Assembly (NCBI RefSeq): GCF_012911845.1
Contig: NZ_JAAXCU010000031.1
Span: 1-64,000, forward strand
DNA length: 64,000 nt
Source of the DNA: Bacillus sp. RO2
GTDB taxonomy: Bacteria; Bacillota; Bacilli; Bacillales; Bacillaceae_I
Reading direction: 5' to 3'
Shown: piece by piece, positions 28,281-35,528 of the stretch
Numbering within the stretch: the stretch's first letter is position 1
Layout: each line of letters starts with the position of its first letter
Translations under genes and position numbers: made by a program
Notes under the pieces: model-generated
The model's database searches: none
What the model was told of the DNA's origin: nothing
The model's input: only the letters and a program-made list of their open reading frames with translations

Positions 28281-29297
28281 TTAGCGATAATCTCTTGATT
28301 TCTTTTTAAACTCATCAATATAATCTAATGCTTTCCCTGTTCCGATAGCAACACAATCCAATGGGTTTTCAGCAATGATAACCGGCATTTTCGTTTCTTC
28401 ACTGATTACTTTATCTAAGTTGCGAAGTAAAGCTCCGCCCCCAGTAAGTACAATTCCACGGTCCATAATATCAGACGCTAACTCTGGTGGAGTGCGCTCT
28501 AATGTGGCTTTTACAGAATCAACGATAGCCGTTACTGTATCCTTTAACGCTTCTCCCACTTCTTTAGCAGTGATTTCTACCGTTTTAGGTAGACCTGTCA
28601 ATAGGTCACGGCCACGGATATCCATTGGTTCAATGCCTTCTGGATCTCCTGCAGAACCAACTTCAAGCTTCAACGCTTCCGCTGTGCGTTCCCCGATCAT
28701 CAAGTTATAGTTTTTACGGATGTAAGCGATGATCGCATCATCCATTTCATCACCAGCAACACGGATGGACTGGCTAGTAACAATTCCACCAAGTGAAATG
28801 ATGGCAACTTCTGTAGTACCTCCACCGATATCCACCACCATGCTTCCAGTTGGTTCCCAAACCGGAAGATTCGCACCAATTGCAGCTGCAAACGGTTCTT
28901 CGATTGGGTACGCGTCACGCGCGCCAGCTTGGCGAGTGGCATCAATTACCGCTCTTTCTTCTACCGCTGTAATCCCGGATGGTACACATACCATCACGTA
29001 TGGCTTGCGAGAAAAGGAACTTTTGTTTTTTAACGCTTGTTTAATATAATATTTCATCATCGTTGCCGTTGTTTCGTAGTCCGCAATAACTCCGTCTTTC
29101 ATCGGACGCAATGCGACAACATTCCCCGGGGTACGACCGATCATGTTCTTTGCGTCGTTCCCGACCGCAACAATGGATCGTGTGTCGGTTTGCAGCGCCA
29201 CAACTGACGGCTCACGCACAACAATCCCTTTTCCTTTAATAAAAACTAATGTATTGGCTGTTCCCAAGTCAATACCAAGATCTCTCGTTCCAAACAT
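28281..29297 (-). CDS. mreB: Rod shape-determining protein MreB
   Basis: The 338-residue bacterial actin has the phosphate-1 loop [17 protein letters not shown], phosphate-2 [18 protein letters not shown] and adenosine motif [11 protein letters not shown]. It polymerises under the membrane and positions the cell-wall elongation machinery. It is preceded on the same strand by radC, as in B. subtilis, but radC is disrupted here. Confidence 0.98.
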   Translation of the reverse strand: MFGTRDLGIDLGTANTLVFIKGKGIVVREPSVVALQTDTRSIVAVGNDAKNMIGRTPGNVVALRPMKDGVIADYETTATMMKYYIKQALKNKSSFSRKPYVMVCVPSGITAVEERAVIDATRQAGARDAYPIEEPFAAAIGANLPVWEPTGSMVVDIGGGTTEVAIISLGGIVTSQSIRVAGDEMDDAIIAYIRKNYNLMIGERTAEALKLEVGSAGDPEGIEPMDIRGRDLLTGLPKTVEITAKEVGEALKDTVTAIVDSVKATLERTPPELASDIMDRGIVLTGGGALLRNLDKVISEETKMPVIIAENPLDCVAIGTGKALDYIDEFKKKSRDYR

Positions 29298-29490
29298 ATA
29301 AGTGTATCTCCCTTTCTGATACTAATGCGTAATAGTGGTAAATGAAAAGTGATTAAACGGACGAAGCATGCCCATATATTTTCATTAACATGTGGATAAC
29401 GTTTATTGTAGAAATTTGATGGATTAAGAAGGTTATCCTTCCAAACTCATGAGTAATATTATAGCGTAGGATATGAAAAAAGCATAGTAC

Positions 29491-29778
29491 TTACACATAG
29501 CCTTTTTCTTTCAAACTGATGAATTTCTGATCTCCAATGATTAAATGGTCCAAAAGCTCTATGCCAATGAGCTTTCCGCATTCACTGAGTCGTTTCGTCA
29601 CATCTATGTCTTCACGACTAGGAGCTGGGTCTCCAGATGGATGATTATGGATACAAATGAAGGATGCCGCTGATCGCCTGAAAGCTTCCTTGAACACCTC
29701 GCGAGGATGCACGATGCTTGCATTCAAACTTCCAATAAAGACAGTTTGCTGGTGAAGAACCTGATTTTTTGTATTCAA
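29491..29778 (-). pseudogene. radC: RadC C-terminal JAMM domain, cut at the prophage junction
   Basis: The remaining 95 residues run from [23 protein letters not shown] to the natural C-terminus SLKEKGYV and hold the JAMM metal motif ([16 protein letters not shown]). Normal RadC is about 230 residues; the N-terminal helix-hairpin-helix half is missing. Upstream of LNTKNQ similarity stops abruptly and prophage sequence starts. The TTG at the junction has no ribosome-binding site, so this part is probably not translated while the prophage is present. The missing half should lie at the other prophage end. Confidence 0.88.
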
Positions 29779-29795
29779 GTAAAGGCATATATAAT
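29770..29795. other. Prophage attachment junction in radC
   Basis: RadC similarity ends at the codons for LNTKNQ (about 29761-29778); the next bases encode nothing RadC-like. The att core must lie within or just beside this point. Its exact extent needs the other prophage end, which is outside the window. Confidence 0.65.
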
Positions 29796-29808
29796 TTACT
29801 TAAATACG

Positions 29809-29839
29809 AATAGAGCAACCGACATCAGGTTGCTCTATT
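29809..29839 (-). terminator. Terminator at the prophage left edge
   Basis: AATAGAGCAACC and GGTTGCTCTATT form a perfect 12-bp stem around a 7-base loop. It ends the small leftward operon before the radC remnant, and T-rich flanks on both sides make it potentially bidirectional. Confidence 0.9.
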
Positions 29840-29865
29840 TATATTCTAAAATACCATTACATTCC

Positions 29866-30096
29866 CTACCTCAAATCAATATGCCGTCTACATTTTGTAC
29901 ACACAAATAAGTTCTCTTGGATTTCCCTGTGATGTTTAAGTTTTCTACAAGATTGGCATGATAATGTTACAAGACGTCTAGGAATCCCCATTTGATCATC
30001 ATCCACAAGCCTTTCCTGGGCGTCTTTCTGGTTACTAAATAAGCATACTGCAAAAGACGTCGCCAGTACTCCAGTGATAAGGCTTACTAACTCCAT
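29866..30096 (-). CDS. Small zinc-ribbon-like prophage protein with N-terminal hydrophobic segment
   Basis: The 76-residue protein has a hydrophobic N-terminus (LVSLITGVLATSFAVCLF) and a C-terminal two-pair cysteine motif, SCQSC and VCTKC, spaced like a zinc ribbon. No function is recognised. It is the last gene of a four-gene leftward operon and overlaps the preceding gene by 10 bases. Several GACGTC sites fall inside it. Confidence 0.6.
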   Translation of the reverse strand: MELVSLITGVLATSFAVCLFSNQKDAQERLVDDDQMGIPRRLVTLSCQSCRKLKHHREIQENLFVCTKCRRHIDLR

Positions 30097-30377
30097 ATGG
30101 ACGTCTCTCCCTTTAGTAAATATTTGACGTCACTTTCATCATGACTTTTAAATAGCAGTACCCTATACGCCTCAAAGACACCCAATTCATTCTGCAGCTG
30201 TTCTACCATTGTGGCGTCATCCAGACACCTCTCAACAATCATACCGGCCAAGGTAGTTGGTTTAGTCTGACAAGCAATGGCCAGCCTATTTAGTTTCTTC
30301 TGGTAACTATTATTCAATGAGATTCCAACTCTATTTACCTTCTTTCCACCTAGCCCCTTCCCCTCTATCACTCTCAT
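30087..30377 (-). CDS. Ribbon-helix-helix-like small prophage protein
   Basis: The 96-residue protein has a strand-helix-helix pattern (RVGISLNNSYQKKLNRLAIA then TTLAGMIVERCLDD) as in RHH/CopG DNA-binding proteins. AGGAGGTT precedes the ATG. It is a candidate to bind the GACGTC sites around it, which is inference only. A short gap of 58 bases before it contains GACAaTGTC and TTACAgTGTAA palindromes that could be a second operator. Confidence 0.55.
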   Translation of the reverse strand: MRVIEGKGLGGKKVNRVGISLNNSYQKKLNRLAIACQTKPTTLAGMIVERCLDDATMVEQLQNELGVFEAYRVLLFKSHDESDVKYLLKGETSIWS

Positions 30378-30435
30378 AACCTCCTAAAATGTCATTACCA
30401 ATTGACAATGTCATCCGTGTTACAGTGTAACTATC
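30378..30435. promoter_or_regulatory. Palindromes in the gap before the RHH-like gene
   Basis: The gap holds GACAaTGTC and TTACAgTGTAA, plus two copies of AATGTCAT 19 bases apart. These could be operator sites for an internal promoter. No clear -35/-10 pair is seen. Confidence 0.3.
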
Positions 30436-30801
30436 TCACCCGGGGAGGGAGAGGCTAATGCCACCTCTGTTTTTTATCTCTATTCTCCTCCCCTCCCCTT
30501 GCGACTCTAAGGCGGGAGTAGGGACGTCTTTTACCGCATTTTGTCCGTATATTTCCGCATTTTGCTCCAACCAATATTTAGCCTCCCTCAAGGACCATTT
30601 AGGTTGCGGTAAAGGGACGCCAATCCCTCCCTCTTGATCATAGAAATAGGGTTTCATAAGCTGTTGAAATTGTGGAGAAAAGGCAGCCGTGAATAATGCA
30701 GCTCTAATAATTTGGTTACGATCTAAAGACGTCACCTTGTTTAGGTCATCCACATACTTTCGAAAGACGTCATGATACCTTACTGTTGGACGGTACACCA
30801 T
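30436..30801 (-). CDS. Second RHH-like prophage protein (121 residues)
   Basis: The N-terminal part (PTVRYHDVFRKYVDDLNKVT then DRNQIIRAALFTAAF) again fits a ribbon-helix-helix pattern. A Pro-rich middle (PLPQPKWSLREAKYWLEQNAE) and a basic tail follow. GGAGGAGGTGA lies upstream of the ATG, inside the preceding small gene, so the two are coupled. No named family is recognised. GACGTC sites lie at its 5' end and inside it. Confidence 0.6.
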   Translation of the reverse strand: MVYRPTVRYHDVFRKYVDDLNKVTSLDRNQIIRAALFTAAFSPQFQQLMKPYFYDQEGGIGVPLPQPKWSLREAKYWLEQNAEIYGQNAVKDVPTPALESQGEGRRIEIKNRGGISLSLPG

Positions 30802-30913
30802 TATCGGACGTCACCTCCTCCACTATTTCTAAAAGCAATGTGTGCCCCTCAGACGCTAGATATACGTCTGTACGCGTCAATAAGACTTCTGCTAACTCTT
30901 TAGTCATCTTCAT
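30770..30913 (-). CDS. 47-residue first gene of the leftward edge operon
   Basis: The frame MKMTKELAEVLLTRTDVYLA... ends at TGA after 47 codons. AAGGAGGGG lies 9 bases before the ATG, one of the best ribosome-binding sites in the window, which supports a real gene. It overlaps the next gene by 32 bases. The frame contains a perfect CAGACG/CGTCTG inverted repeat and other ACGTC-type sites. Function unknown. Confidence 0.6.
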   Translation of the reverse strand: MKMTKELAEVLLTRTDVYLASEGHTLLLEIVEEVTSDNGVPSNSKVS

Positions 30914-30931
30914 TAACAAAATCCCCTCCTT

Positions 30932-30959
30932 ACGTCTATTTAGCGTCTTTTGTACGCCT
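30932..30959. repeat. Three 11-bp iteron-like direct repeats
   Basis: ACGTCTATTTA, GCGTCTTTTGT and ACGCCTTTAAT start at 30932, 30943 and 30954, one helical turn apart. They sit just upstream of the ribosome-binding site of the leftward edge operon, where an operator would be expected. Confidence 0.6.
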
Positions 30960-31085
30960 TTAATTAAATCTATGTAAGCGGACTTATATTATTACAACTT
31001 AGATTACATTTTTTATTTGTGCACTTCACTCTTATAAAAGGAATTGCTTTTGTGGATGTTGAATGGAATATGTGGGGGTGTTACG

Positions 31086-31343
31086 ATGCCGATAAAAGGA
31101 TTTACATGTAATTTACGATTGATGTTTGCTGAGGAGAAAATGAAGAGTCCTACCTTTACCCAGATCAAGTTTGCTAAGAAGATAGGATTGAGTACGACAG
31201 CCTTAAGCGCCCTGGTAACCGAAAGGAGTCTCCCGAGTTTTGAGATAGCCTATGCCATAGCCACAGAGTTAAATCGACCAATTGAACGAATTTGGGTAAA
31301 GTTAGACGATAGAGTCGAAGTTAAAGAGAGTGATAGTGTTTGA
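31086..31343 (+). CDS. XRE-family helix-turn-helix regulator
   Basis: The 85-residue protein is almost only an HTH_XRE domain (TFTQIKFAKKIGLSTTALSALVTERSLPSFEIAYAIATEL). The ATG with GGGGGTG 5 bases upstream is preferred over an upstream start. It is divergent from the edge operon, so the 170-base gap between them holds both promoters. It may be the regulator of either side. Confidence 0.8.
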   Translation: MPIKGFTCNLRLMFAEEKMKSPTFTQIKFAKKIGLSTTALSALVTERSLPSFEIAYAIATELNRPIERIWVKLDDRVEVKESDSV

Positions 31344-31597
31344 GAAATAAAATTGAAGTTGAGGATTTAATAAGAAATCCTGAAAATGGACTTGTTGGTA
31401 TTCTAAAGAAAGAGGAAGGAAGAAAAAACTACTATGTTGATGGGGAACATGAGTATGCTGGCAAGTGGCAAACTGCCGGTGGATCTTTAAAGATTATCAG
31501 AAATGGTAATTGTATAAGAAAGGGAATAATAAAATTACACATCAGCGCTTGGCATGATAATATGAAGTCAACGAGTGATTTTACGAATAACTTATAA
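31340..31597 (+). CDS. Unrecognised 85-residue prophage protein
   Basis: It starts with TTG overlapping the stop of the XRE gene (TTGA), so it is translationally coupled. The sequence has a mid-part suggestive of a small beta fold (YYVDGEHEYAGKWQTAGGSLKIIRNG). I recognise no family. Confidence 0.45.
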   Translation: MRNKIEVEDLIRNPENGLVGILKKEEGRKNYYVDGEHEYAGKWQTAGGSLKIIRNGNCIRKGIIKLHISAWHDNMKSTSDFTNNL

Positions 31598-31599
31598 TA

Positions 31600-31749
31600 A
31601 GAGGTTTTTTTACACATTAGCCAAACATTTTGGAGATGTAAATGCTGTGGGAAAAGCTAAGGTTGACAGGAGAGTTGCTGGTAAGGCTACTTGCCGAGGA
31701 TTAAATAAATTTATTAACTTTTCTTTAGAAAGGAAATTTAAAAATGCAT
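31600..31749 (+). pseudogene. Possible remnant of a small basic phage protein
   Basis: One frame reads LAKHFGDVNAVGKAKVDRRV then AGKATCRGLNKF, a composition like the basic small proteins of Bacillus phages. No start codon with a ribosome-binding site precedes it in frame. It may be the 3' end of a broken gene or a chance frame. Confidence 0.3.
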
Positions 31750-32295
31750 GATACCCAAGACCAAGGTTTGAAATATATGTCTTTATGGGAAGCTAAGATA
31801 TGGTCCAAAGCTGTATTAGATGAAGCGAAAGAGATAATTGAACTTCAAAAAAAACAATCTAAATTAATACAAATAATAAGAAATAATCCTGTAACGATAA
31901 AAAAACAACTTGATGAAATTTGGGATAAATCAAGAACTAAAGAATATTTTCTAATCATCTCCTTGAATAAAGCTAGAGATTGGATTAAGTTAGGTACCCG
32001 ATATAATGCTGTTCTTAAGGAACTCTTAATAAAAATTGATAACGATTTACCTGAAATTAGAGACCTCAGGAATATGAGAGAACATGAGATTGAATATTAT
32101 CAAGGGGAGGGAAGAAAGCAGAATCAATTTATAATTTCTAATGGCCACAGCTCGAGTGATGCTACTTCCACCTATGTTGATCAATCAGGTTATTATTTAG
32201 GAGGAAGATTAAAAGTACAGTTTGCCATAGAAGTATTTACTTATGTTTATCCAATAGTGAGCTCAGAACTGGAGCATTTTTTAGTCGTAGATTAA
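31744..32295 (+). CDS. Unrecognised 183-residue accessory protein
   Basis: The protein is soluble and charged, mostly helical in its first 110 residues (AKIWSKAVLDEAKEIIELQK, RNMREHEIEYYQGEG) and shorter strands after. No signal peptide, membrane helix or known motif is seen. AAAGGAAATTTAAAA precedes the ATG. It is in the rightward, AT-rich group next to the prophage edge and is a likely lysogen-expressed gene. Confidence 0.6.
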   Translation: MHDTQDQGLKYMSLWEAKIWSKAVLDEAKEIIELQKKQSKLIQIIRNNPVTIKKQLDEIWDKSRTKEYFLIISLNKARDWIKLGTRYNAVLKELLIKIDNDLPEIRDLRNMREHEIEYYQGEGRKQNQFIISNGHSSSDATSTYVDQSGYYLGGRLKVQFAIEVFTYVYPIVSSELEHFLVVD

Positions 32296-32417
32296 TAATT
32301 TTAGATATAAATAGATACAACCTCCATTTAGGATGGTTGTCTTTTTATATTATTTGGAAATCAGAAAGGAATTATTTGTTATATTGTCGAAATATAGTAA
32401 ATATGGGGGGGATGATT

Positions 32418-32750
32418 ATGTGGTTAAATGATGTAAAAGTTGAAGTGCCAAAGGAAATGTTAAAGGGTATGCAGATTGAAGGGACAGCAATTAGTCCTTC
32501 GCACCCTGGTGTAGGGGTTTTAATTTTGTCCAAAGGGTTTAACCAATTCTCGAAAGAAATAGTGATTAGACTATACAGAATTCAAAAGGATACCAATACA
32601 GAAAGTTATTACATAGTTTTAGAGCTAGAGGCATTTATGTTTAAAAAATACAAGGAAGCTAAAGACTTTTTTGAAAAGTTGCCTAATATGACGGGATTGG
32701 AAATGCTGTTGTTGTTAAATCCTATACATCCTTCAGTAAACCTACAATAG
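32418..32750 (+). CDS. Unrecognised 110-residue accessory protein
   Basis: It starts MWLNDVKVEVPKEMLKGM with a run of seven G six bases upstream; an ATG two codons earlier touches that run and is less likely. The pattern of alternating strands (VIRLYRIQKDTNTESYYIVLEL) suggests a beta-rich fold. A TTGTCGAAAT sequence lies 25 bases upstream. It precedes the 209-residue gene by 16 bases, so the two may work together. Confidence 0.6.
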   Translation: MWLNDVKVEVPKEMLKGMQIEGTAISPSHPGVGVLILSKGFNQFSKEIVIRLYRIQKDTNTESYYIVLELEAFMFKKYKEAKDFFEKLPNMTGLEMLLLLNPIHPSVNLQ

Positions 32751-32766
32751 ATAAGGAGAAGAGTTT

Positions 32767-33396
32767 ATGAGCGATAAATTATATGGAAAAGACAAATTCG
32801 AAATAGCAGTCCAATCAGGAATGCAATTAATACCTTATGTAGGTGGTGCAATGGCCACTGCTTATTTCGGATCCAAACAAGAGAAGAGATTTAAAAGAAT
32901 CGAGTCTTTTTATCAAGAAATATATGCTGAGTTTGAAGGGTTTAAAGAGGGATTTAAAGATTTCCAAGAGCATAATACTGATGCAATTATTGCAATAATG
33001 GAAGAGTTTAATGAAGCCTTAGAAAGAGAACATACTTCACAAAAACGTGAATACTTTAAAAAATATCTCAAAAACACTTTGATAAATCCTGTAACAAATA
33101 ACTTTGATGAGAGGAAGTTTTTCCTTGAAACATTAGGAGGAATGAGCTTACTAGAATGTGAAGTATTAATTTTTTTAAATCATAATTATGGCTCTAATAT
33201 TCGTGTTGGGGCTATAGAAAAACCAGGCATTAATCAATATGCTATCGTTGGGGCAATAGGGAAGTTAAAATCACACGGTTTTGTACAAACTGGACAAGGT
33301 AGCATGACTATCGGTAGTGGTTTAGATAATATGCTTAACGAAATCGTCAGTATTAGTTCCTTTGGGCAAGTATTTTGTAAATTCTGCTTAGAATAA
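32767..33396 (+). CDS. Unrecognised 209-residue accessory protein
   Basis: A small-residue-rich segment near the N-terminus (QSGMQLIPYVGGAMATAYFG) could be a membrane-associated or glycine hinge helix. A long charged helical part follows (FEGFKEGFKDFQEHNTDAII). The end looks like a winged-helix-type unit (INQYAIVGAIGKLKSHGFVQTG). ATAAGGAGAAG precedes the ATG. Cotranscription with the 110-residue gene is likely. No family recognised. Confidence 0.6.
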   Translation: MSDKLYGKDKFEIAVQSGMQLIPYVGGAMATAYFGSKQEKRFKRIESFYQEIYAEFEGFKEGFKDFQEHNTDAIIAIMEEFNEALEREHTSQKREYFKKYLKNTLINPVTNNFDERKFFLETLGGMSLLECEVLIFLNHNYGSNIRVGAIEKPGINQYAIVGAIGKLKSHGFVQTGQGSMTIGSGLDNMLNEIVSISSFGQVFCKFCLE

Positions 33397-33400
33397 TCAC

Positions 33401-33523
33401 TTATTTTTTGTTATTAAATTTCAGTAGCAGAAAAAAAATAATTACAACGGTAATCCAGACATACCAATATTTAATTAATAATTGACCTTGAGTTAGATTA
33501 ATAACATCATTTATAAAAGACAT
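33401..33523 (-). CDS. 40-residue single-pass membrane protein by the lysis genes
   Basis: The frame MSFINDVINLTQGQLLIKYW has a following hydrophobic segment (VWITVVIIFFLLL) and a basic tail ending NNKK. GAGGTG lies 6 bases upstream of the ATG. It is downstream of the amidase terminator, on the same strand as the lysis genes, and could be a lysis accessory or an independent small membrane protein. Confidence 0.5.
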   Translation of the reverse strand: MSFINDVINLTQGQLLIKYWYVWITVVIIFFLLLKFNNKK

Positions 33524-33548
33524 AATTAACACCTCATTTATATTTATT

Positions 33549-33576
33549 AAAGCCCCTCTCTATTGAGAAGGGCTTT
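33549..33576. terminator. Terminator after the amidase gene
   Basis: AAAGCCCcTCTC and GAGAaGGGCTTT pair around TATT, just 3' of the leftward amidase gene. It marks the end of the late lysis transcript. Confidence 0.8.
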
Positions 33577-33581
33577 TCATT

Positions 33582-34469
33582 TTAGTTTCGTAGTTTATTC
33601 AGCAATTGAGTGTTCTGTACTGCAGTCCCTTTGTAATTATTGATACTATATCTCTTCGCTAACCTTTCCCGATTCGCAAAAGAAGAATCTTGATTAATGG
33701 AATTCAAGTATTCAACAATACTATCAGTTTGTAAATTTCCTTGAGCTACCTTGAAGGTGTTGCTAATAGTGCTCGGCCCACCCGCAACCAATAGTACTTG
33801 GCCAACAACAATTGTATAGTTGCTATCGAGGTTATTCCAGTCTCTTATTTGTTGGACCGTGCTGCCATATCGTTGACTTAAAGAATAAACCGTGTCACCT
33901 GAAACTACAGTATGATAGACGGCCGATGTTTTTCTTGTCAGATCAAAGCTTCGTTCAATCCCATTCACATGGCCACGGGCAACATTCTCAATAAAAGAAG
34001 CTGTTTTAAGCTTTGCTGCATCTTCCGCATTATCCACAAATCCATTCTCGGTTAGTAGAGCTGGCATGTTAGATTCACGCAGCATATGGAAATTTGCTGT
34101 CTTCTTTCCACGATCTCGGAAGTTTACGAGCTTCATAATTTCCTCATGAATTAGGTTCTGATATGTGGTTGTTGGGGCTCCTACTCCTGGGTAAATGAAA
34201 TCTTCATACCCGGTTCCACCACCTGCATTAATATGGACGGATAGTAAGAAATCTGCTCCCCAAGCATTGGCTGCGTTTGTTCGTTGAGTAAGCGATAGAG
34301 TTTGATCACCAGTACGGCTCATTAATACAGAAACATCGTTATACTCATTAACGAGCATATCTCTTACTCGCGTGCCAATTTGCAAAGTTAAGTTCTTTTC
34401 CTGTAGACCATTACCGACTGCACCTGGGTCTGTTCCACCATGACCAGGATCAATAAATACTTTTAACAT
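33582..34469 (-). CDS. Phage endolysin: N-acetylmuramoyl-L-alanine amidase
   Basis: The 295-residue protein is modular. An Amidase_3 zinc hydrolase (residues 1-175) has DPGHGG (His10), Glu24, SVHIN (His79) and the catalytic LTENGF (Glu141). A LysM domain follows (about 184-230, YHTVVSGDTVYSLSQRYGST). The C-terminal 60 residues resemble Amidase02_C (FANRERLAKRYSINNYKGTA), known from Bacillus phage lysins. There is no signal peptide, so it depends on the holin. Confidence 0.92.
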   Translation of the reverse strand: MLKVFIDPGHGGTDPGAVGNGLQEKNLTLQIGTRVRDMLVNEYNDVSVLMSRTGDQTLSLTQRTNAANAWGADFLLSVHINAGGGTGYEDFIYPGVGAPTTTYQNLIHEEIMKLVNFRDRGKKTANFHMLRESNMPALLTENGFVDNAEDAAKLKTASFIENVARGHVNGIERSFDLTRKTSAVYHTVVSGDTVYSLSQRYGSTVQQIRDWNNLDSNYTIVVGQVLLVAGGPSTISNTFKVAQGNLQTDSIVEYLNSINQDSSFANRERLAKRYSINNYKGTAVQNTQLLNKLRN

Positions 34470-34563
34470 TCTTCATCACCTCATAAATTTTTGTTTTGAT
34501 ATATAACTTCTCCTTTAAGACTAAAAATCTATTTTCTACATCTCCCTCACCTCCCCAAAATAA

Positions 34564-34587
34564 AAAGCCACCACAAGTGGCAGCTTT
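34564..34587 (-). terminator. Hairpin after the holin gene
   Basis: AAAGCCAC and GTGGCaGCTTT pair around CACAA, directly 3' of the holin gene. It could end part of the late transcript before the endolysin. Confidence 0.6.
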
Positions 34588-34596
34588 ACTTCTTGA

Positions 34597-34839
34597 CTAA
34601 TCCTTGCATTTTAATGCGTTCTCTTTCATTTGTTGAGCTTTCTTGCTGACATATGTGTTCTTCCATATTCCCCATAGGTTCCAGGCAAGGAATGCTGTCA
34701 TCATGATAGCTGCTACAAAGGGACCTACATACTTCTCTAAATCCCATCCAAATAATGCAGTTAGAAAGATAGCAACCGCAGAACCCCAAGCGCTTAATAA
34801 AATACCCCAGTCTTTCCATGTTTGTGGTTTTGTGTACAT
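34597..34839 (-). CDS. Probable phage holin
   Basis: The 80-residue protein has two membrane helices (about residues 13-33 and 40-60, WGILLSAWGSAVAIFLTALF and VGPFVAAIMMTAFLAWNLWG) and a basic C-terminal tail. Size, topology and position between the XhlA-like gene and the endolysin fit a holin. The ATG is used because GGAGG lies 9 bases upstream; an in-frame TTG two codons earlier is too close. Confidence 0.75.
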   Translation of the reverse strand: MYTKPQTWKDWGILLSAWGSAVAIFLTALFGWDLEKYVGPFVAAIMMTAFLAWNLWGIWKNTYVSKKAQQMKENALKCKD

Positions 34840-34841
34840 AA

Positions 34842-35222
34842 TCAATTTCCTCCAATTCTTAATCCATTTTTAAAAATGATCCAGCAAAAAGCACCGAATC
34901 CAGCTGCAAATGGTGTGGCAAAAAGAAAAAAGACTTTCCACGCGAAAGCCTTCATGCCTTTATAGTTGTCCTCATGCATTTTATTAGAATTTTCGACCAG
35001 TTCCTTAAATTCATCAAATTGCTTTTTTATATCGTCCTCTACCTTATCAATACGTTTGTGAGCTGACTTAGCGCTTTCGTCCGTACGTTCGGCCATTTCT
35101 TTTACGTTGCGAAGATTTTCAAACTTCTCCGTGTGACTGAACACCGTTTTATCAACTTCGTGGAGGGTCTTTTGTATGTCTTTAATTCCGTCCTTCATTT
35201 CTCTTACATCTTGCTCCCTCAT
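34842..35222 (-). CDS. XhlA-like lysis-associated protein
   Basis: The 126-residue protein is a long amphipathic helix or coiled coil (KDGIKDIQKTLHEVDKTVFS, RTDESAKSAHKRIDKVEDDI) with one C-terminal membrane helix (VFFLFATPFAAGFGAFCWII). This is the XhlA/haemolysin layout, which pairs with a holin in Bacillus phages such as PBSX. The start MREQDVREMKDG has GGAGGAGGA upstream. It overlaps no other gene and precedes the holin by 2 bases. Confidence 0.7.
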   Translation of the reverse strand: MREQDVREMKDGIKDIQKTLHEVDKTVFSHTEKFENLRNVKEMAERTDESAKSAHKRIDKVEDDIKKQFDEFKELVENSNKMHEDNYKGMKAFAWKVFFLFATPFAAGFGAFCWIIFKNGLRIGGN

Positions 35223-35300
35223 TCGCTCCTCCTCCAATGACAACAACTTGACGCCCCCTAACATTAAAAGAGGCATTTCTGCCCCTTTTTTCTTTTTCTA

Positions 35301-35528
35301 TTACTCTGTTGATAATTGCGCCACAAGTTGCTGCCTTACCAACCCGGCTAGCACAGTTAGACTCTCATTGCCCTGAAATTCTTCCAATGTAAAAGGAATA
35401 AACCCATTTACGTTGATAGTTCTGTCCTGGTTAAACCCGTGAAAATGCACATGTACTGCATCCACTTCACCAGTTTCTTGATTATACAAATAGGCAGTTT
35501 GGGAAATTTGGATTTTGATTGTTGGCAT
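35301..35528 (-). CDS. Unrecognised 75-residue tail-region protein
   Basis: The protein is beta-rich (IKIQISQTAYLYNQETGEVD, VHVHFHGFNQDRTINVNGFI). It overlaps the next upstream gene by one base and sits between the tail tip and lysis genes. A hairpin (AAAAGAGGCA/TGCCcCTTTT) lies just after it at 35268-35290. Confidence 0.55.
   Translation of the reverse strand: MPTIKIQISQTAYLYNQETGEVDAVHVHFHGFNQDRTINVNGFIPFTLEEFQGNESLTVLAGLVRQQLVAQLSTE

Larger units (their letters stand above)
29973..30959. promoter_or_regulatory. Cluster of GACGTC palindromes and related half-sites
   Basis: Exact GACGTC occurs at 29973, 30056, 30100, 30126, 30523, 30728, 30766 and 30807. Near matches (GCGTCT, GCGTCA, GACGCC, AGACGC, ACGTCT, ACGCCT) add about nine more up to 30959. 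In the other 63 kb I counted only about six exact copies by eye. The sites lie in several reading frames, so codon use does not explain them. A multi-site operator or nucleoprotein site is the likely reading. Confidence 0.6.

Noticed and set aside
29300-29490. Promoter or RNA gene between mreB and the radC remnant
   Set aside because: The stretch is AT-rich, but I see no convincing -35/-10 pair or stable hairpin.
30786-30977. Plus-strand frame opposite the 47-residue gene
   Set aside because: It is antisense to a gene with a much better ribosome-binding site and has none of its own.
32384-32392. Third Spo0A-box-like TTGTCGAAA before the 110-residue gene
   Set aside because: The context differs from the two boxes at 61 kb and there is no clear promoter. 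A single core also occurs by chance inside ruvA (about 5651), so I do not list it as a site.
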